A DNA stretch of 35,295 nt from Hyphomicrobiales bacterium. GTDB lineage: Bacteria; Pseudomonadota; Alphaproteobacteria; Rhizobiales; Beijerinckiaceae. The position numbers and the translations under genes were made by a program. Location: the NCBI GenBank assembly GCA_947447895.1, contig CANFLM010000025.1, positions 1 to 35,295 on the forward strand. Direction: 5' to 3'. Of the stretch, positions 1 to 9,600 are shown one piece after another. The notes beneath the pieces are model-generated. The model worked only from the letters and a program-made list of their open reading frames with translations, was not told the origin of the DNA and did no database searches. Positions within the stretch are counted from its first letter, which is position 1; the number at the start of each line of letters is the position of its first letter.

Positions 1-1
1 C

Positions 2-622
2 CGCGTATTGGTCCTGCTGTCGGCCGGCAATCTGGCTGTGACGCAATCGGTGATCTCGCTGCTCAACGAACAGATCGACGCCGAGCGCGATGATGGCGGT
101 CCCTCGCTGCTGAATGTGGAAACCATGTACCAGGCCGCCCGTGTGGTGGGCGATGCGGTGCGTGAGGTCCGGCGGGTCGATGGCCCCTCTCTCGAGGCCG
201 CCAACAGCACCTTCAGCGCCTCCTTCATTCTGGGTGGCCAGATCCATGGCGAGCCACCGCGGATGTTTCAGATCTATTCGGAAGGCAATTTCATCGAAGC
301 GACCAAAGACACACCGTTTTTCCAGATCGGCGAGCACAAATACGGCAAGCCGATCCTTGACCGTGTCGCGCGCCCCGAAATGGCCATTGGCGAAGCCGCC
401 AAGCTGATCCTGCTGTCCTTCGACTCCACTCTGCGCTCGAACCTGTCGGTCGGTATGCCGATTGATCTGATGATCTACCAGCGCGATTCCATGGTGACCG
501 GCGAGCAACGGAGGATCGGCCCTGATGATCCCTATTTCAAAATGCTCTCCAAAGCCTGGTCGGAGGGCTTGCGGTCCACCTTTGCCCATATCGACAGTTA
601 TGAAGGCGCACTCGACGCCTGA
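2..622 (+). CDS. Anbu-type proteasome-like peptidase, C-terminal part (5' end outside window)
   Basis: The reading frame is open from the first bases of the window, so the N-terminus, including any catalytic N-terminal Thr, lies upstream and cannot be checked. The visible ~206 residues resemble the C-terminal part of the bacterial Anbu family (predicted proteasome-type protease, related to HslV and the 20S beta subunit): a GGQIHGEPPRMFQIYSEGNF-like strand pair, then the KYGKPILDR segment and a FDSTLRSNLSVGMPIDL helix/strand region. Family members are about 240-250 aa, so roughly 40 residues are missing. Anbu genes often sit with ATP-grasp, alpha-E and transglutaminase-like genes; those would be upstream and are not visible. 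A hairpin with a T-run follows at 694-726. Family assignment is by recognition of sequence style. Confidence 0.8.
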   Translation, partial: RVLVLLSAGNLAVTQSVISLLNEQIDAERDDGGPSLLNVETMYQAARVVGDAVREVRRVDGPSLEAANSTFSASFILGGQIHGEPPRMFQIYSEGNFIEATKDTPFFQIGEHKYGKPILDRVARPEMAIGEAAKLILLSFDSTLRSNLSVGMPIDLMIYQRDSMVTGEQRRIGPDDPYFKMLSKAWSEGLRSTFAHIDSYEGALDA

Positions 623-641
623 TAGACAGGCAGCGTTTTCG

Positions 642-656
642 TTAATGGACTATTAA
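642..656. promoter_or_regulatory. CtrA-box-like TTAA-N7-TTAA
   Basis: TTAA at 642-645 and TTAA at 653-656 are separated by exactly 7 nt. In alphaproteobacteria this arrangement matches the core of the CtrA full site (TTAA-N7-TTAA). It lies in the only space available for a promoter of the efflux operon starting at 728. The assignment depends on the organism being an alphaproteobacterium and is otherwise only a motif match. Confidence 0.3.
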
Positions 657-684
657 GATCGATTGCCCGACTCCGGTGATTGTG

Positions 685-726
685 CCAGTGATACTGACCA
701 AACAGCATCACTGGTCAGGGTTTTTT
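685..726 (+). terminator. Terminator with competing upstream hairpin (attenuator-like)
   Basis: CTGACCA (694-700) pairs perfectly with TGGTCAG (712-718) over an 11-nt loop. It is followed by GG and six T (721-726), the form of a Rho-independent terminator. A second perfect 8-bp stem, CCAGTGAT (685-692) with ATCACTGG (707-714), shares bases 712-714 with it, so both cannot form at once. The structure may simply end the upstream protease transcript. However, the next gene's TTG start is at 728, so any transcript entering the efflux operon must cross it; its Shine-Dalgarno-like AGGG (717-720) is partly inside the stem. Confidence 0.65.
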
Positions 727-727
727 A

Positions 728-2239
728 TTGTTGTTTTCAAAGCCACAAACGCTTCAATCGGGTTGCGTGGCCGCCTTGAGCCTATGGCTTTCGGCCTGCA
801 TGCCTGCGCATGCGCCGGTTGATCTGGCAATCCCCGAGCCGCAGCAGTTTGAAGCCCTGCAAATCCGCACCAACCATGTGCTGACCAAAGAATGGCCGCA
901 ACTGTTCGGTTCGAAAGAACTGGAGGGACTGATTGCGCTGGCCTTGCGCGACAATCCCGACATCGGCGCGGCACTGGCCCGCATTGACCAGTCGCAAGCC
1001 CTGACCCAACAGGCCGATGCGCTGTTGCTGCCGACCATCAACGGCTCGCTCGATGCCGTTCAGAGCATGGCACCGGGCACATTGAAGCGGCGCGAACCGC
1101 CATTCAATGCCACCCGCTCCAAACAGTTCAGCGCAGGGGCCAATGCCAGCTATCTGCTCGATATCTGGGGCCGCTACCGCTCGCTCTACAGCGCCCAGCA
1201 GGCCAATGCGCAAGCCACTGTCTATGATCATCAGTCGGTGATGCTGGCGACAGCCAGTGCCGTCACCAACAGCTATTTCATCATTCTGTCGGCCCATGAC
1301 CGGATCGCACTAGGCCGCGAGAATATTGCCACCGCCCAACGGATTCTCGATGCGATCCGCGGGCGGTTGTCGGTCGGCACCGCGTCTGCCCTCGATGTGG
1401 CCCAGCAGGAGAGCGTGCTGGCCGCGCAAAAGGCATTGATCCCGCAAATGCAGCAACAGGCCTCCCAGACCCGCAATCTGCTGGCCATCCTGTTGGGACG
1501 CCCCCCCGAAGGATTTGTGCTCGCGGCCAAAAGCCTGAACAGCCTGAAAGTGCCGCTGGTCCAGGCGGGTTTGCCGTCCGATCTGTTGCGCCAGCGTCCC
1601 GATATTGCCCGCGCCGAGGCCCTGATGCTGGCCGCCAGCGCCAATGTCGAAGCCAGCCGGGCGGCCTTTTTGCCCAGTTTCAGCCTGACAGCCTCGGGCG
1701 GGCTGGAGAGCATGACACTGAAAACCCTGCTCAGTCCGCATGCCGCCGCCAATTCGTTGCTGGCGGGGGTCAGCCAGCCGCTGTTTGATGGCGGCAATCT
1801 GACAGCCCAGTATCAGGGCGAAACAGCCCGCGAGGCCGAAACAGCGGCCATGAGCCGCAAAACGGTTTTAACCGCCTTGAGCGATGTCGAAAATGCCCTG
1901 ATCGCGGTGGAACAGTCACGCCGCCAGGAGATGCTGGAGCAGGAGGTTGTCAACGCCTCCCGCCGTGCCACCCTGATCAGCGAAGAGCGGCTGAAGGCCG
2001 GCACCATCGATATTGTGACCCTGCTGGCCGTGCAACAAAGCCTGTTCCAGGCGCAGGAAAACCTGTTATCGAGCCGTCTGCAGCGCCTGCAGGCCAGTCT
2101 TGGCCTGATTGAAGCGCTCGGCGGCGGGTTCCAAAAGCCACAGGACGAGGCCGCTGGCAGGCCTGCCTTGATGGTGCCGCAAAAATCCCGTGATGCTACG
2201 ATCCTTCTCTCTCCATCGCCTCCGGTCCAAACGCCCTGA
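728..2239 (+). CDS. RND efflux outer-membrane factor, NodT/OprM-type lipoprotein
   Basis: TolC-fold outer-membrane channel of 503 aa, the exit duct of the tripartite pump encoded downstream. The start is TTG at 728 (a second TTG follows at 731), with AGGG 7 nt upstream. This start gives a short lipoprotein signal ending in a lipobox, L21-S22-A23-C24, so the mature protein should be acylated at C24. Typical OEP features are seen: the LLLPTINGSLDA segment, RQRPDIARAEALMLAAS (the RPDI signature of the family), FLPSFSLTASGGL, and the late QPLFDGGNL and LKAGTIDIVTLLAVQQSLF segments. It is the first gene of the operon, 18 nt ahead of the adaptor; in the Pseudomonas MuxABC-OpmB locus the channel gene is last. 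The C-terminal tail is Pro/Ser-rich and unlike the rest. Confidence 0.93.
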   Translation: MLFSKPQTLQSGCVAALSLWLSACMPAHAPVDLAIPEPQQFEALQIRTNHVLTKEWPQLFGSKELEGLIALALRDNPDIGAALARIDQSQALTQQADALLLPTINGSLDAVQSMAPGTLKRREPPFNATRSKQFSAGANASYLLDIWGRYRSLYSAQQANAQATVYDHQSVMLATASAVTNSYFIILSAHDRIALGRENIATAQRILDAIRGRLSVGTASALDVAQQESVLAAQKALIPQMQQQASQTRNLLAILLGRPPEGFVLAAKSLNSLKVPLVQAGLPSDLLRQRPDIARAEALMLAASANVEASRAAFLPSFSLTASGGLESMTLKTLLSPHAAANSLLAGVSQPLFDGGNLTAQYQGETAREAETAAMSRKTVLTALSDVENALIAVEQSRRQEMLEQEVVNASRRATLISEERLKAGTIDIVTLLAVQQSLFQAQENLLSSRLQRLQASLGLIEALGGGFQKPQDEAAGRPALMVPQKSRDATILLSPSPPVQTP

Positions 2240-2257
2240 CACAGACATGAGCAAGCC

Positions 2258-3493
2258 ATGAAACTGCGCACCCTTGTTGTTTTGCTAGGTCTGGCTGCCC
2301 TGATTGCGGGGGGCATCGCCTATAAAATCTGGTTTGCGCAAACCCCTGCCGCACCTTCCGCCGGGACTCGTGGCACGCGCGGCAGTGGCGACGGGCCCTT
2401 GCCCGTGCTGGCCGTGCGCGCGGAGCGCACCGATGTGCCGGTCGAACTCGATGGCATCGGCACCGTGCAGGCGCTCAACACCGTCACCGTCCGTCCGCAA
2501 GTCGATGGCCGGCTGATCTCGCTGCATTTCAAGGACGGGGACACGGTCAAAGCCGGCGATATTCTGGCCAAGATCGATCCGAAAACCTATCAGGCCGCCC
2601 TCGATCAGGCGCTGGCCAAAAAGGCACAGGACGAAGCTCAACTGGCCAATGCCCGCCGTGATCTGGAACGCTACACCAATCTGGCGCGCACCGAATATGC
2701 CACCCAGCAGCAGGCCGACACGCAGCGCTCTGTTGTCGCCCAACTGGTCGCGCAGGTCGATGCCGATCAGGCCGCCATCGACAATGCCAAAGCCATCCTC
2801 GATTACACCACCATCCGCGCCCCCCTTGATGGCCGTACGGGGTTGCGGCTGGTCGATCAGGGCAATCTGCTGCGCGCCTCGGACCAGACCGGCATTGTCA
2901 CCATCACGCAGGTGCAGCCGATAGCGGTGATTTTCAACTTGCCCCAGCAGCAGTTGCGCGCCGTCAATCAGGCCATGATGCGCGGACCGGTGACCATCGA
3001 GGCCCGCGAGGCCGACAATCTGACGGTGATCGACCGCGGGCTGGTCGAGGTGATCGACAACCAGGTCGACCAGACCACCGGCACGGTGCGGATCAAGGCG
3101 CGGTTTCCCAATGCGCAACTGGCCCTGTGGCCCGGACAATTCGTCAATGTCCGGTTGCGGGTCGACACACTCAAGGATGCCATCACCGTGCCCACCGCCT
3201 CGATCCAGCGCGGGCCGCTTGGCCCCTTCGTCTATGTGGTGGACGCGGACTCTCTTGCCACCCAGCGCCCTGTCACGCTGGCCCGCCAGAGCGAAACCGT
3301 CACGGCCATTGCCACAGGCGTGGGTGCCGGCGATCAGGTGGTCACCAGCGGCTTCAACCGCCTGACCGACAAAACGCTGGTGCGGATCGACGAGCCCAAA
3401 CCGGCTGGCGGCGAGGCCCCGGCCACGCGTCCGCAAGGCGAACGGCGCAGGGCCAATGGTGCTGGCAATAGCGGCGGGACCAGCCAGCCGTGA
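2258..3493 (+). CDS. mdtA: RND efflux periplasmic adaptor, MdtA-like
   Basis: Membrane-fusion protein of 411 aa that links inner-membrane RND pumps to the outer-membrane channel. One N-terminal membrane/signal segment (about residues 5-25) leads into the lipoyl/barrel-sandwich region (VRPQVDGRLISLHFKDGD), an alpha-hairpin (roughly 105-180, rich in Ala/Gln), then the second lipoyl half with YTTIRAPLDGRTGLRLVDQG, a classic HlyD/AcrA-family motif. The beta-barrel and membrane-proximal domains follow (WPGQFVNVRLRVDT; ITVPTASIQRGPLGPFVYVV). The tail after about residue 385 is a low-complexity Gly/Arg/Pro stretch, common in MdtA. Its TGA overlaps the GTG start of the next gene by four bases, so translation is probably coupled. 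Drug specificity cannot be told from sequence. Confidence 0.92.
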   Translation: MKLRTLVVLLGLAALIAGGIAYKIWFAQTPAAPSAGTRGTRGSGDGPLPVLAVRAERTDVPVELDGIGTVQALNTVTVRPQVDGRLISLHFKDGDTVKAGDILAKIDPKTYQAALDQALAKKAQDEAQLANARRDLERYTNLARTEYATQQQADTQRSVVAQLVAQVDADQAAIDNAKAILDYTTIRAPLDGRTGLRLVDQGNLLRASDQTGIVTITQVQPIAVIFNLPQQQLRAVNQAMMRGPVTIEAREADNLTVIDRGLVEVIDNQVDQTTGTVRIKARFPNAQLALWPGQFVNVRLRVDTLKDAITVPTASIQRGPLGPFVYVVDADSLATQRPVTLARQSETVTAIATGVGAGDQVVTSGFNRLTDKTLVRIDEPKPAGGEAPATRPQGERRRANGAGNSGGTSQP

Positions 3494-6400
3494 GCGTCTC
3501 CTCCCCCTTCATCCGGCGGCCGGTTGCCACCTCCCTGCTCGGGGTCGCAGTGCTGCTGTGCGGATGGCTGGGGTTCCGTGCGCTGCCAATCGCCGCCTTG
3601 CCGCAGGTCGAATTTCCGACCATCCAGATCACCACCCAATATCCCGGTGCCAATCCCGATACGATGGCCTCGCTGATCACCGCCCCGCTGGAGCGGCAAT
3701 TCGGGCAGATTGCCTCGCTGGCGGAGATGAGTTCGCAAAGTGCGTTCGGCCTGAGCCAGATTACCCTGCAATTCGATCTGGGCCGCGATATCGATGCCGC
3801 AGCCCAGGATGTGCAATCCGCCATCAATGCCGCAGCATCCACTTTGCCGCGCTCGCTGCCCTATCCGCCGGTCTATGCCAAGGTCAATCCGGCCGATACG
3901 CCGGTGATAACGCTGGCGCTGTCATCCAAAACCGTGCCGATGCGGGTGTTGAGCGATCTGGCCGATACCCTGCTCGGTCCCCGTCTCAGCGAGATTTCCG
4001 GCGTAGGACGGGTCACCATCGAAGGCGGTATCCGCCCTGCAGTGCGGATCCAGGTCGATCTGGCCCGGCTGGCGTCCTACAAGATCAGCCTCGAGGATGT
4101 CCGCGCGGTTGTCACCGCCGCCAATGCAGCTGCACCCAAAGGAGCGTTGGATGGCACATTCCAATCCTACACATTGGCTGCCAATGACCAGATCAGCGCG
4201 GCATCGAGCTATCGCGATGTGGTGGTGGCGACCCGCAACGGTGCCAATGTGCTGTTGCGCGACATTGCCGAAGTGCTCGACGGGCTCGAAAACACCCGTG
4301 TCAGCGGTGCCCTGAACACTGAAACCGCCATCATCATCGACATCAGACGCCAGCCCGGTGCCAATATCGTGGCCACCGCCGATCTGGTCACTGCCGCCCT
4401 GCCACGGTTAAGGCGCGCCTTGCCGGCGGGCACGCAGTTGAGCGTGGTGCATGACCGCACCGATACGATCCGCGCCTCGATCAGCGATGTTGAATTCACG
4501 CTGGTGCTGAGCACGGTGCTGGTGGTTCTTGTGGTGCTGATGTTCCTGCACTCGCTGCGCGCCACGCTGATCGCCGGCATCAGCCTGCCTTTGTCGATCA
4601 TCGCCACCTTCGGCATGATGTGGTTTCTCGATTTCAGCCTCGACAATCTGTCGCTGATGGCTTTGACCATCGGCACAGGATTTATCGTCGATGATGCGAT
4701 TGTGATGATTGAGAACATCGCCCGCCACATCGAGGAAGGCGACAATCCGCTCGCAGCAGCCCTTAAAGGCGCGCAGGAGATCGGGTTTACGGTGATTTCA
4801 CTGACCGTTTCGCTGATTGCCGTGTTCATTCCCCTGCTGTTCATGACCGGGCTGGTCGGCCGCATGTTCCGGGAATTCGCGCTGACGCTGTCGCTGGCTG
4901 TCGTGATCTCGGCAGTCATTTCGCTGACCCTGACCCCGATGCTGTGTGCAGTCATCCTGCGCCAGACCCCGAGCCGCCGCGAGCAGGATTTACAGGCCTT
5001 TTTTGACCGTCCGATGCAGGTAATGGCCGGTTTTTATGAAAAAACCCTCGTGCTGGCGCTGGCACGGCCCCGTCTGATGCTGGGCCTGACCGCCGCCACC
5101 ATGGCCCTGACCGCATTGCTCTATACGTTCAGCCCGAAAGGGTTCCTGCCCAACGAGGATACCGGCCTGATTTCGGTGGTGATGGAGGCCGCTCCCGATG
5201 TCTCCTTCGGCCAGATGCAGCAATTGCAGGCCCGTGTGACCGAGCGGATCAAGCGGGAACCCTCGGTGGCCAGCGTCATCGCCGTGCTCGGCATAGGCGC
5301 ACAGAATCTGACCCTCAACAGCGGCAGAATCACCGTCAGCATGGTCCCGCATGGCGAGCGGCAGGAGAGTGCCAGCCAGTTGGGCGCAAAAATCAGGCTG
5401 ATCGAAAACGAAATCCCCGGCATCAGGCTCTATGTCCGGGAGGTGCAGGACATCCAGATCGCCACGCGCTCCTCGCGCTCCCAGTATCAATACACGCTGA
5501 CGGGGGCCGATCCGGACGAATTGACCCAATGGGGCAAAAAGCTGGCTGCCGCGCTGGCCGGCGATCCCCGCCTTGCCAACATCGCCTCGGAAACCCAGGA
5601 TGGTGGATTGCGGGCCTTTATCACGATCGACCGCGAAAAGGCCGGCCGTCTCGGCATTTCGATGCAGTTGATCAATGACACGCTCAATGATGCCTTCAGC
5701 CAACGGCAGATTTCGACCATCTATGCCCAATCCAACCAGTATCGGGTGATTTTGGAGGCTGCCCCCGCCTTCCAGAATGATCCGAATGTGCTCGGCAATC
5801 TCTATATCGGCACGGCGGCGGGCGCGCAGGTGCCCCTGTCCTCGATCGCCAGCCTGACCCGTGATACGGCCCCGCTGATCATTGCCCATCAGGACCAGTT
5901 TCCCGCCTATACGCTGAGCTTCGATCTGGCCCGCAACGCATCACTCGATGCCGCCTTGCGCGCAGTGACCGAGGCCGAGCAGGCCATCGGGCTGCCCCCC
6001 TTGCTCTCGGGCCATTTCAGTGCCGACGCCGCCGAATTCCAGCGTGCCCTTGCCGGACAGGTCTGGCTGATCCTGGCGGCTGTGGTGGTGATCTATCTGG
6101 TGCTGGGCATGCTTTACGAGAGCTATATCCACCCGATCACCATTCTGTCGACCCTGCCCTCTGCCGGTGTCGGCGCCTTGCTGGCCCTGCTGCTGTCGGG
6201 ACATGACCTGTCGGTCGTGGCCCTGATCGGCATTATCCTGCTGATGGGCATCGTCAAGAAAAATGCCATCATGATGATCGATTTTGCCATTGTCGCCATG
6301 AACGAGCACGGGATGCGGGCCGAACAGGCCATCACGCAGGCCTGCCACTTGCGCTTCAGGCCGATCATGATGACCACTCTGGCCGCCCTGTTCGGCGCCT

Positions 6401-6600
6401 TGCCACTGGCCTTTGCCAGCGGTGCGGGTGCCGAATTGCGGATCCCGCTCGGTATTTCGATTGTCGGCGGGCTGTTGCTCAGCCAGTTGCTGACGCTCTA
6501 CACCACACCCGTGATCTTTCTGGCCCTCGACCGGTTCGATCCGCGCCACAAACTGCAGGTCAACGAGACCCTTGTGGCCGACACAACGGAAAAAGCCTGA
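3490..6600 (+). CDS. mdtB: RND efflux pump subunit, MdtB-like
   Basis: Inner-membrane proton-driven multidrug pump of the HAE1 RND family, 1036 aa (E. coli MdtB about 1040). The N-terminus FIRRPVATSLLGVAVLL is TM1; the periplasmic porter domain follows; TM2-6 start near residue 335. The proton-relay pair in TM4 is present (D401, D402 in GFIVDDAIVMIEN), as is the TM10 lysine (K924 in GIVKKNAIMMIDFA), so it should be an active proton carrier. The start is GTG at 3490, inside the adaptor's stop codon. Its own TGA overlaps the ATG of the next pump by one base (TGATG). Two different RND pumps in tandem is the MdtBC/MuxBC arrangement, where the proteins form a heterotrimer. Confidence 0.95.
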   Translation: MSVSSPFIRRPVATSLLGVAVLLCGWLGFRALPIAALPQVEFPTIQITTQYPGANPDTMASLITAPLERQFGQIASLAEMSSQSAFGLSQITLQFDLGRDIDAAAQDVQSAINAAASTLPRSLPYPPVYAKVNPADTPVITLALSSKTVPMRVLSDLADTLLGPRLSEISGVGRVTIEGGIRPAVRIQVDLARLASYKISLEDVRAVVTAANAAAPKGALDGTFQSYTLAANDQISAASSYRDVVVATRNGANVLLRDIAEVLDGLENTRVSGALNTETAIIIDIRRQPGANIVATADLVTAALPRLRRALPAGTQLSVVHDRTDTIRASISDVEFTLVLSTVLVVLVVLMFLHSLRATLIAGISLPLSIIATFGMMWFLDFSLDNLSLMALTIGTGFIVDDAIVMIENIARHIEEGDNPLAAALKGAQEIGFTVISLTVSLIAVFIPLLFMTGLVGRMFREFALTLSLAVVISAVISLTLTPMLCAVILRQTPSRREQDLQAFFDRPMQVMAGFYEKTLVLALARPRLMLGLTAATMALTALLYTFSPKGFLPNEDTGLISVVMEAAPDVSFGQMQQLQARVTERIKREPSVASVIAVLGIGAQNLTLNSGRITVSMVPHGERQESASQLGAKIRLIENEIPGIRLYVREVQDIQIATRSSRSQYQYTLTGADPDELTQWGKKLAAALAGDPRLANIASETQDGGLRAFITIDREKAGRLGISMQLINDTLNDAFSQRQISTIYAQSNQYRVILEAAPAFQNDPNVLGNLYIGTAAGAQVPLSSIASLTRDTAPLIIAHQDQFPAYTLSFDLARNASLDAALRAVTEAEQAIGLPPLLSGHFSADAAEFQRALAGQVWLILAAVVVIYLVLGMLYESYIHPITILSTLPSAGVGALLALLLSGHDLSVVALIGIILLMGIVKKNAIMMIDFAIVAMNEHGMRAEQAITQACHLRFRPIMMTTLAALFGALPLAFASGAGAELRIPLGISIVGGLLLSQLLTLYTTPVIFLALDRFDPRHKLQVNETLVADTTEKA

Positions 6601-9600
6601 TGGCCAGTCTTTCGGAGCCCTTTATCAAGCGCCCGATTGCCACGACCCTGATGGCAGCGGGACTGATGTTTGCGGGGCTTCTGGCCTATCTCGATCTGCC
6701 GGTCTCGAGCCTGCCTGCGGTTGATTTTCCGACCATCCGTGTCTCGGCCAGCCGTCCGGGAGCCGATCCGGCCACCATGGCCGCCACCGTGGCCGCCCCG
6801 CTCGAACGGCGTCTGGGCGAAATCGCCGGTGTGACCGAGATCACCTCGACCAGTTCGCTGGGCAATAGCGCGATTACCATCCAGTTCGACGTCAATCGCA
6901 AGATCGACAATGCCGCCCGCGATGTGCAAGCCGCCCTCAACGCCGCGGCCACCGACCTGCCGTCAGACCTGCCGACCCTGCCGGTGTTCCGCAAGACCAA
7001 TCCGGCCGCCGCCCCCGTGCTGGTGCTGGCCATCCGCTCCGATTCGATCCCGACCAGCGACCTCTACGATATTTCGGACAGCGTGATTGCCCAGCGCATT
7101 GCCCAAGTGGCAGGAGTGGCCGAGGTCACCGTCAATGGCGCGGAACAGCCCGCCATTCGTGTCAAGGTTGATCCCGCCCGCCTGGCCGGGATGGGCCTTG
7201 GCATCGACGAAGTCCGCGCGGCCCTGGTCAGCGCCAATGCGCTTGGGCCGATAGGCTCGTTTGACGGGCAGTATCAGGCCGAAATGCTCGCCACCAATGC
7301 CCAGTTGGTCACCATCGAGGATTTCAAACGTGTCATCGTGGCGGTGCGCAATTCGATTGCCATCACCCTTGGCGATGTCGCCGATGTGCGCTCGGGCGTG
7401 CGTAACACCCGTGCCGCCGGCTGGTTCAACGGCAAACCGGCCGTCTTGCTCATCATCACCAAACAGCCGCAAGCGAATGTGATCGAAACCGTCGACAAGG
7501 TCAAAGCCCTGATCCCCGAATTGCGCCGCTGGATCCCTGCCAGTGTCGAGATGGCCATTGTCTCGGATCGCACCAGCACCATCCGCGCCTCGATCAGCGA
7601 CCTGCTGGTGACCCTGTGCGCCGCCATCGTGCTGGTAATGATGGTGGTCTGGCTGTTTTTGCGGCGCGGCGCGCAAATTCTGGCGGTTGGCCTGACGGTG
7701 CCTTTGTCGCTGGCCGGCAGTTTTGCGGCCATGTGGGTGGCCGGCTTTACACTCGACAACCTGTCTTTGCTGGCGATCACCATCTCGGTGGGGTTTGTGG
7801 TGGATGATGCCATTGTGGTGGTCGAGAACATCCATGCGCAGTTGGAGCGCGGGGCAACACGCCTGCAAGCCGCACTGGAAGGAGCCCGCCAGATCGGTTT
7901 CACCGTATTTTCGATCAGCCTGTCATTGATAGCCGCCTTTATTCCGATGCTGTTTCTGGATGGGGCGATCGGCCACATGTTCCGCGAATTTGCTCTGACC
8001 CTGGCCTTTGCGATCGCCGTTTCGACCTTTGTCTCGCTGACCATTGCCCCGATGATCTGCGCCCGCTTGATGAAGCGCGACAGCGATTATCCCCAAAGCC
8101 GCCTCGACCGGCGTTTCGAGGATGGGCTGGAATGGCTGTCACAAACCTATCAGGCTTCCCTGATACCGGTATTGCGCCATCCATGGCTGACCCTGCTGAC
8201 ATTCGTGCTGGTGATCGGTGCCAGCGTGGCGCTGTTCCGTGCCTTGCCGAAAGGCGGCTTTCCGCAAGACGATACCGGTCTGATTTTCGGCTTTACCGAG
8301 GCCTCGGCGGATGTGTCCTTCGGGGCGATGATCGGCTTGCAGCAACGCGTGGCCGATATCGTGCTGGCCGATCCGGCGGTTGCCAGTGCCTCCTCGTTTA
8401 TCGGGGCCTCGGGCGGCATTGCCTCGGTCAATCAGGGCCGTATCCTGATCAGCCTCAAACCTTTTGCAGAGCGCGGGATATCGTCCAATGCTGTGGTGGT
8501 CCGGCTGCGCAAAAGCCTTGCGGCGGTGACCGGTATCTGGCTGTTCATGGTACCGGTGCAGGATTTGCGCGTCGGCGGGCGGGTCGGCAAGTCCCCCTTC
8601 CAGTTCACCCTGTGGGGGCAGGATCTGGAGGCCTTGCAAACTTGGGCACCGCGCGCTGTCGAAGCCCTCAAGGCCGCACCCGAGCTGGTGGATGTATCCA
8701 CCGACAAGATCAATGGCGGTCTGCAACTCAATCTGGTGATTGATCGGGCCCGTGCGGCCCAGTTGGGCGTTAAAATCCAGGCCATCGACGCCGTGCTGGG
8801 CGATGCCTTCGGACAAAAGCAGATCGCGACCCTCTATTCGCAACGCAATCAGTATAGGGTGGTCATGGAATCCGACCGTCAGCGCGACCCCAGTGACCTG
8901 AACGCCCTCTATGTAACCGGCGCGGGAGGCGTGCAAGTGCCGCTGTCCACTCTGGTGCGTTTCGAGCGCGGGGTTTCGCCGTTGCTGGTCAACCATCAGG
9001 GCCAGTTTCCGGCCATCACGATCACCTATGATGTCGCCCCCAATGTGTCGCAGGATGCCGCCTTCAAGGCCGTGCGGCGGGTGATCGAGGGGCTGCATCT
9101 GCCCGATACGCTCAATTCGGATTTTGCCGGCGATGCCAAGGCCTTTTCTGCGGCCTCGAGCACGCAAGGCCTATTGATTTTGGCGGCATTTGTCGCGGTT
9201 TACCTGATTTTGGGGATTTTATACGAAAGCCTTGTCCACCCGCTGACCATTATCTCCACCCTGCCTTCCGCCGGATTGGGGGCCTTGCTGTCGCTCTGGC
9301 TGTTCGGCATGGACCTGACATTGATCGCGATGATCGGCATCATCCTGCTGATCGGCATCGTCAAGAAAAACGGCATCATGCTGGTCGATTTCGCCATTGC
9401 CGCCCAGCGCGAACAACAGCTGTCTCCCTATGACGCCATCTCCAAGGCCTGCGGTGCGCGGTTCCGTCCGATCCTGATGACCACATTGGCCGCCCTGCTC
9501 GGCGCCCTGCCACTGGTGCTGGCAATGGGGCCCGGGGCCGAGTTGCGCCGTCCGCTGGGTGTGACCATCATCGGCGGGCTGGTGCTGTCGCAAATTCTGA

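Noticed and set aside
2285-3436. 383-aa open frame on the minus strand inside the adaptor gene
   Set aside because: It is the antisense shadow of a clear MdtA-like gene; composition is His/Gly/Asp-rich and lacks any family feature.
4990-5889. 299-aa minus-strand frame inside the first RND pump
   Set aside because: Shadow of conserved RND sequence on the other strand, with no domain and no ribosome site.
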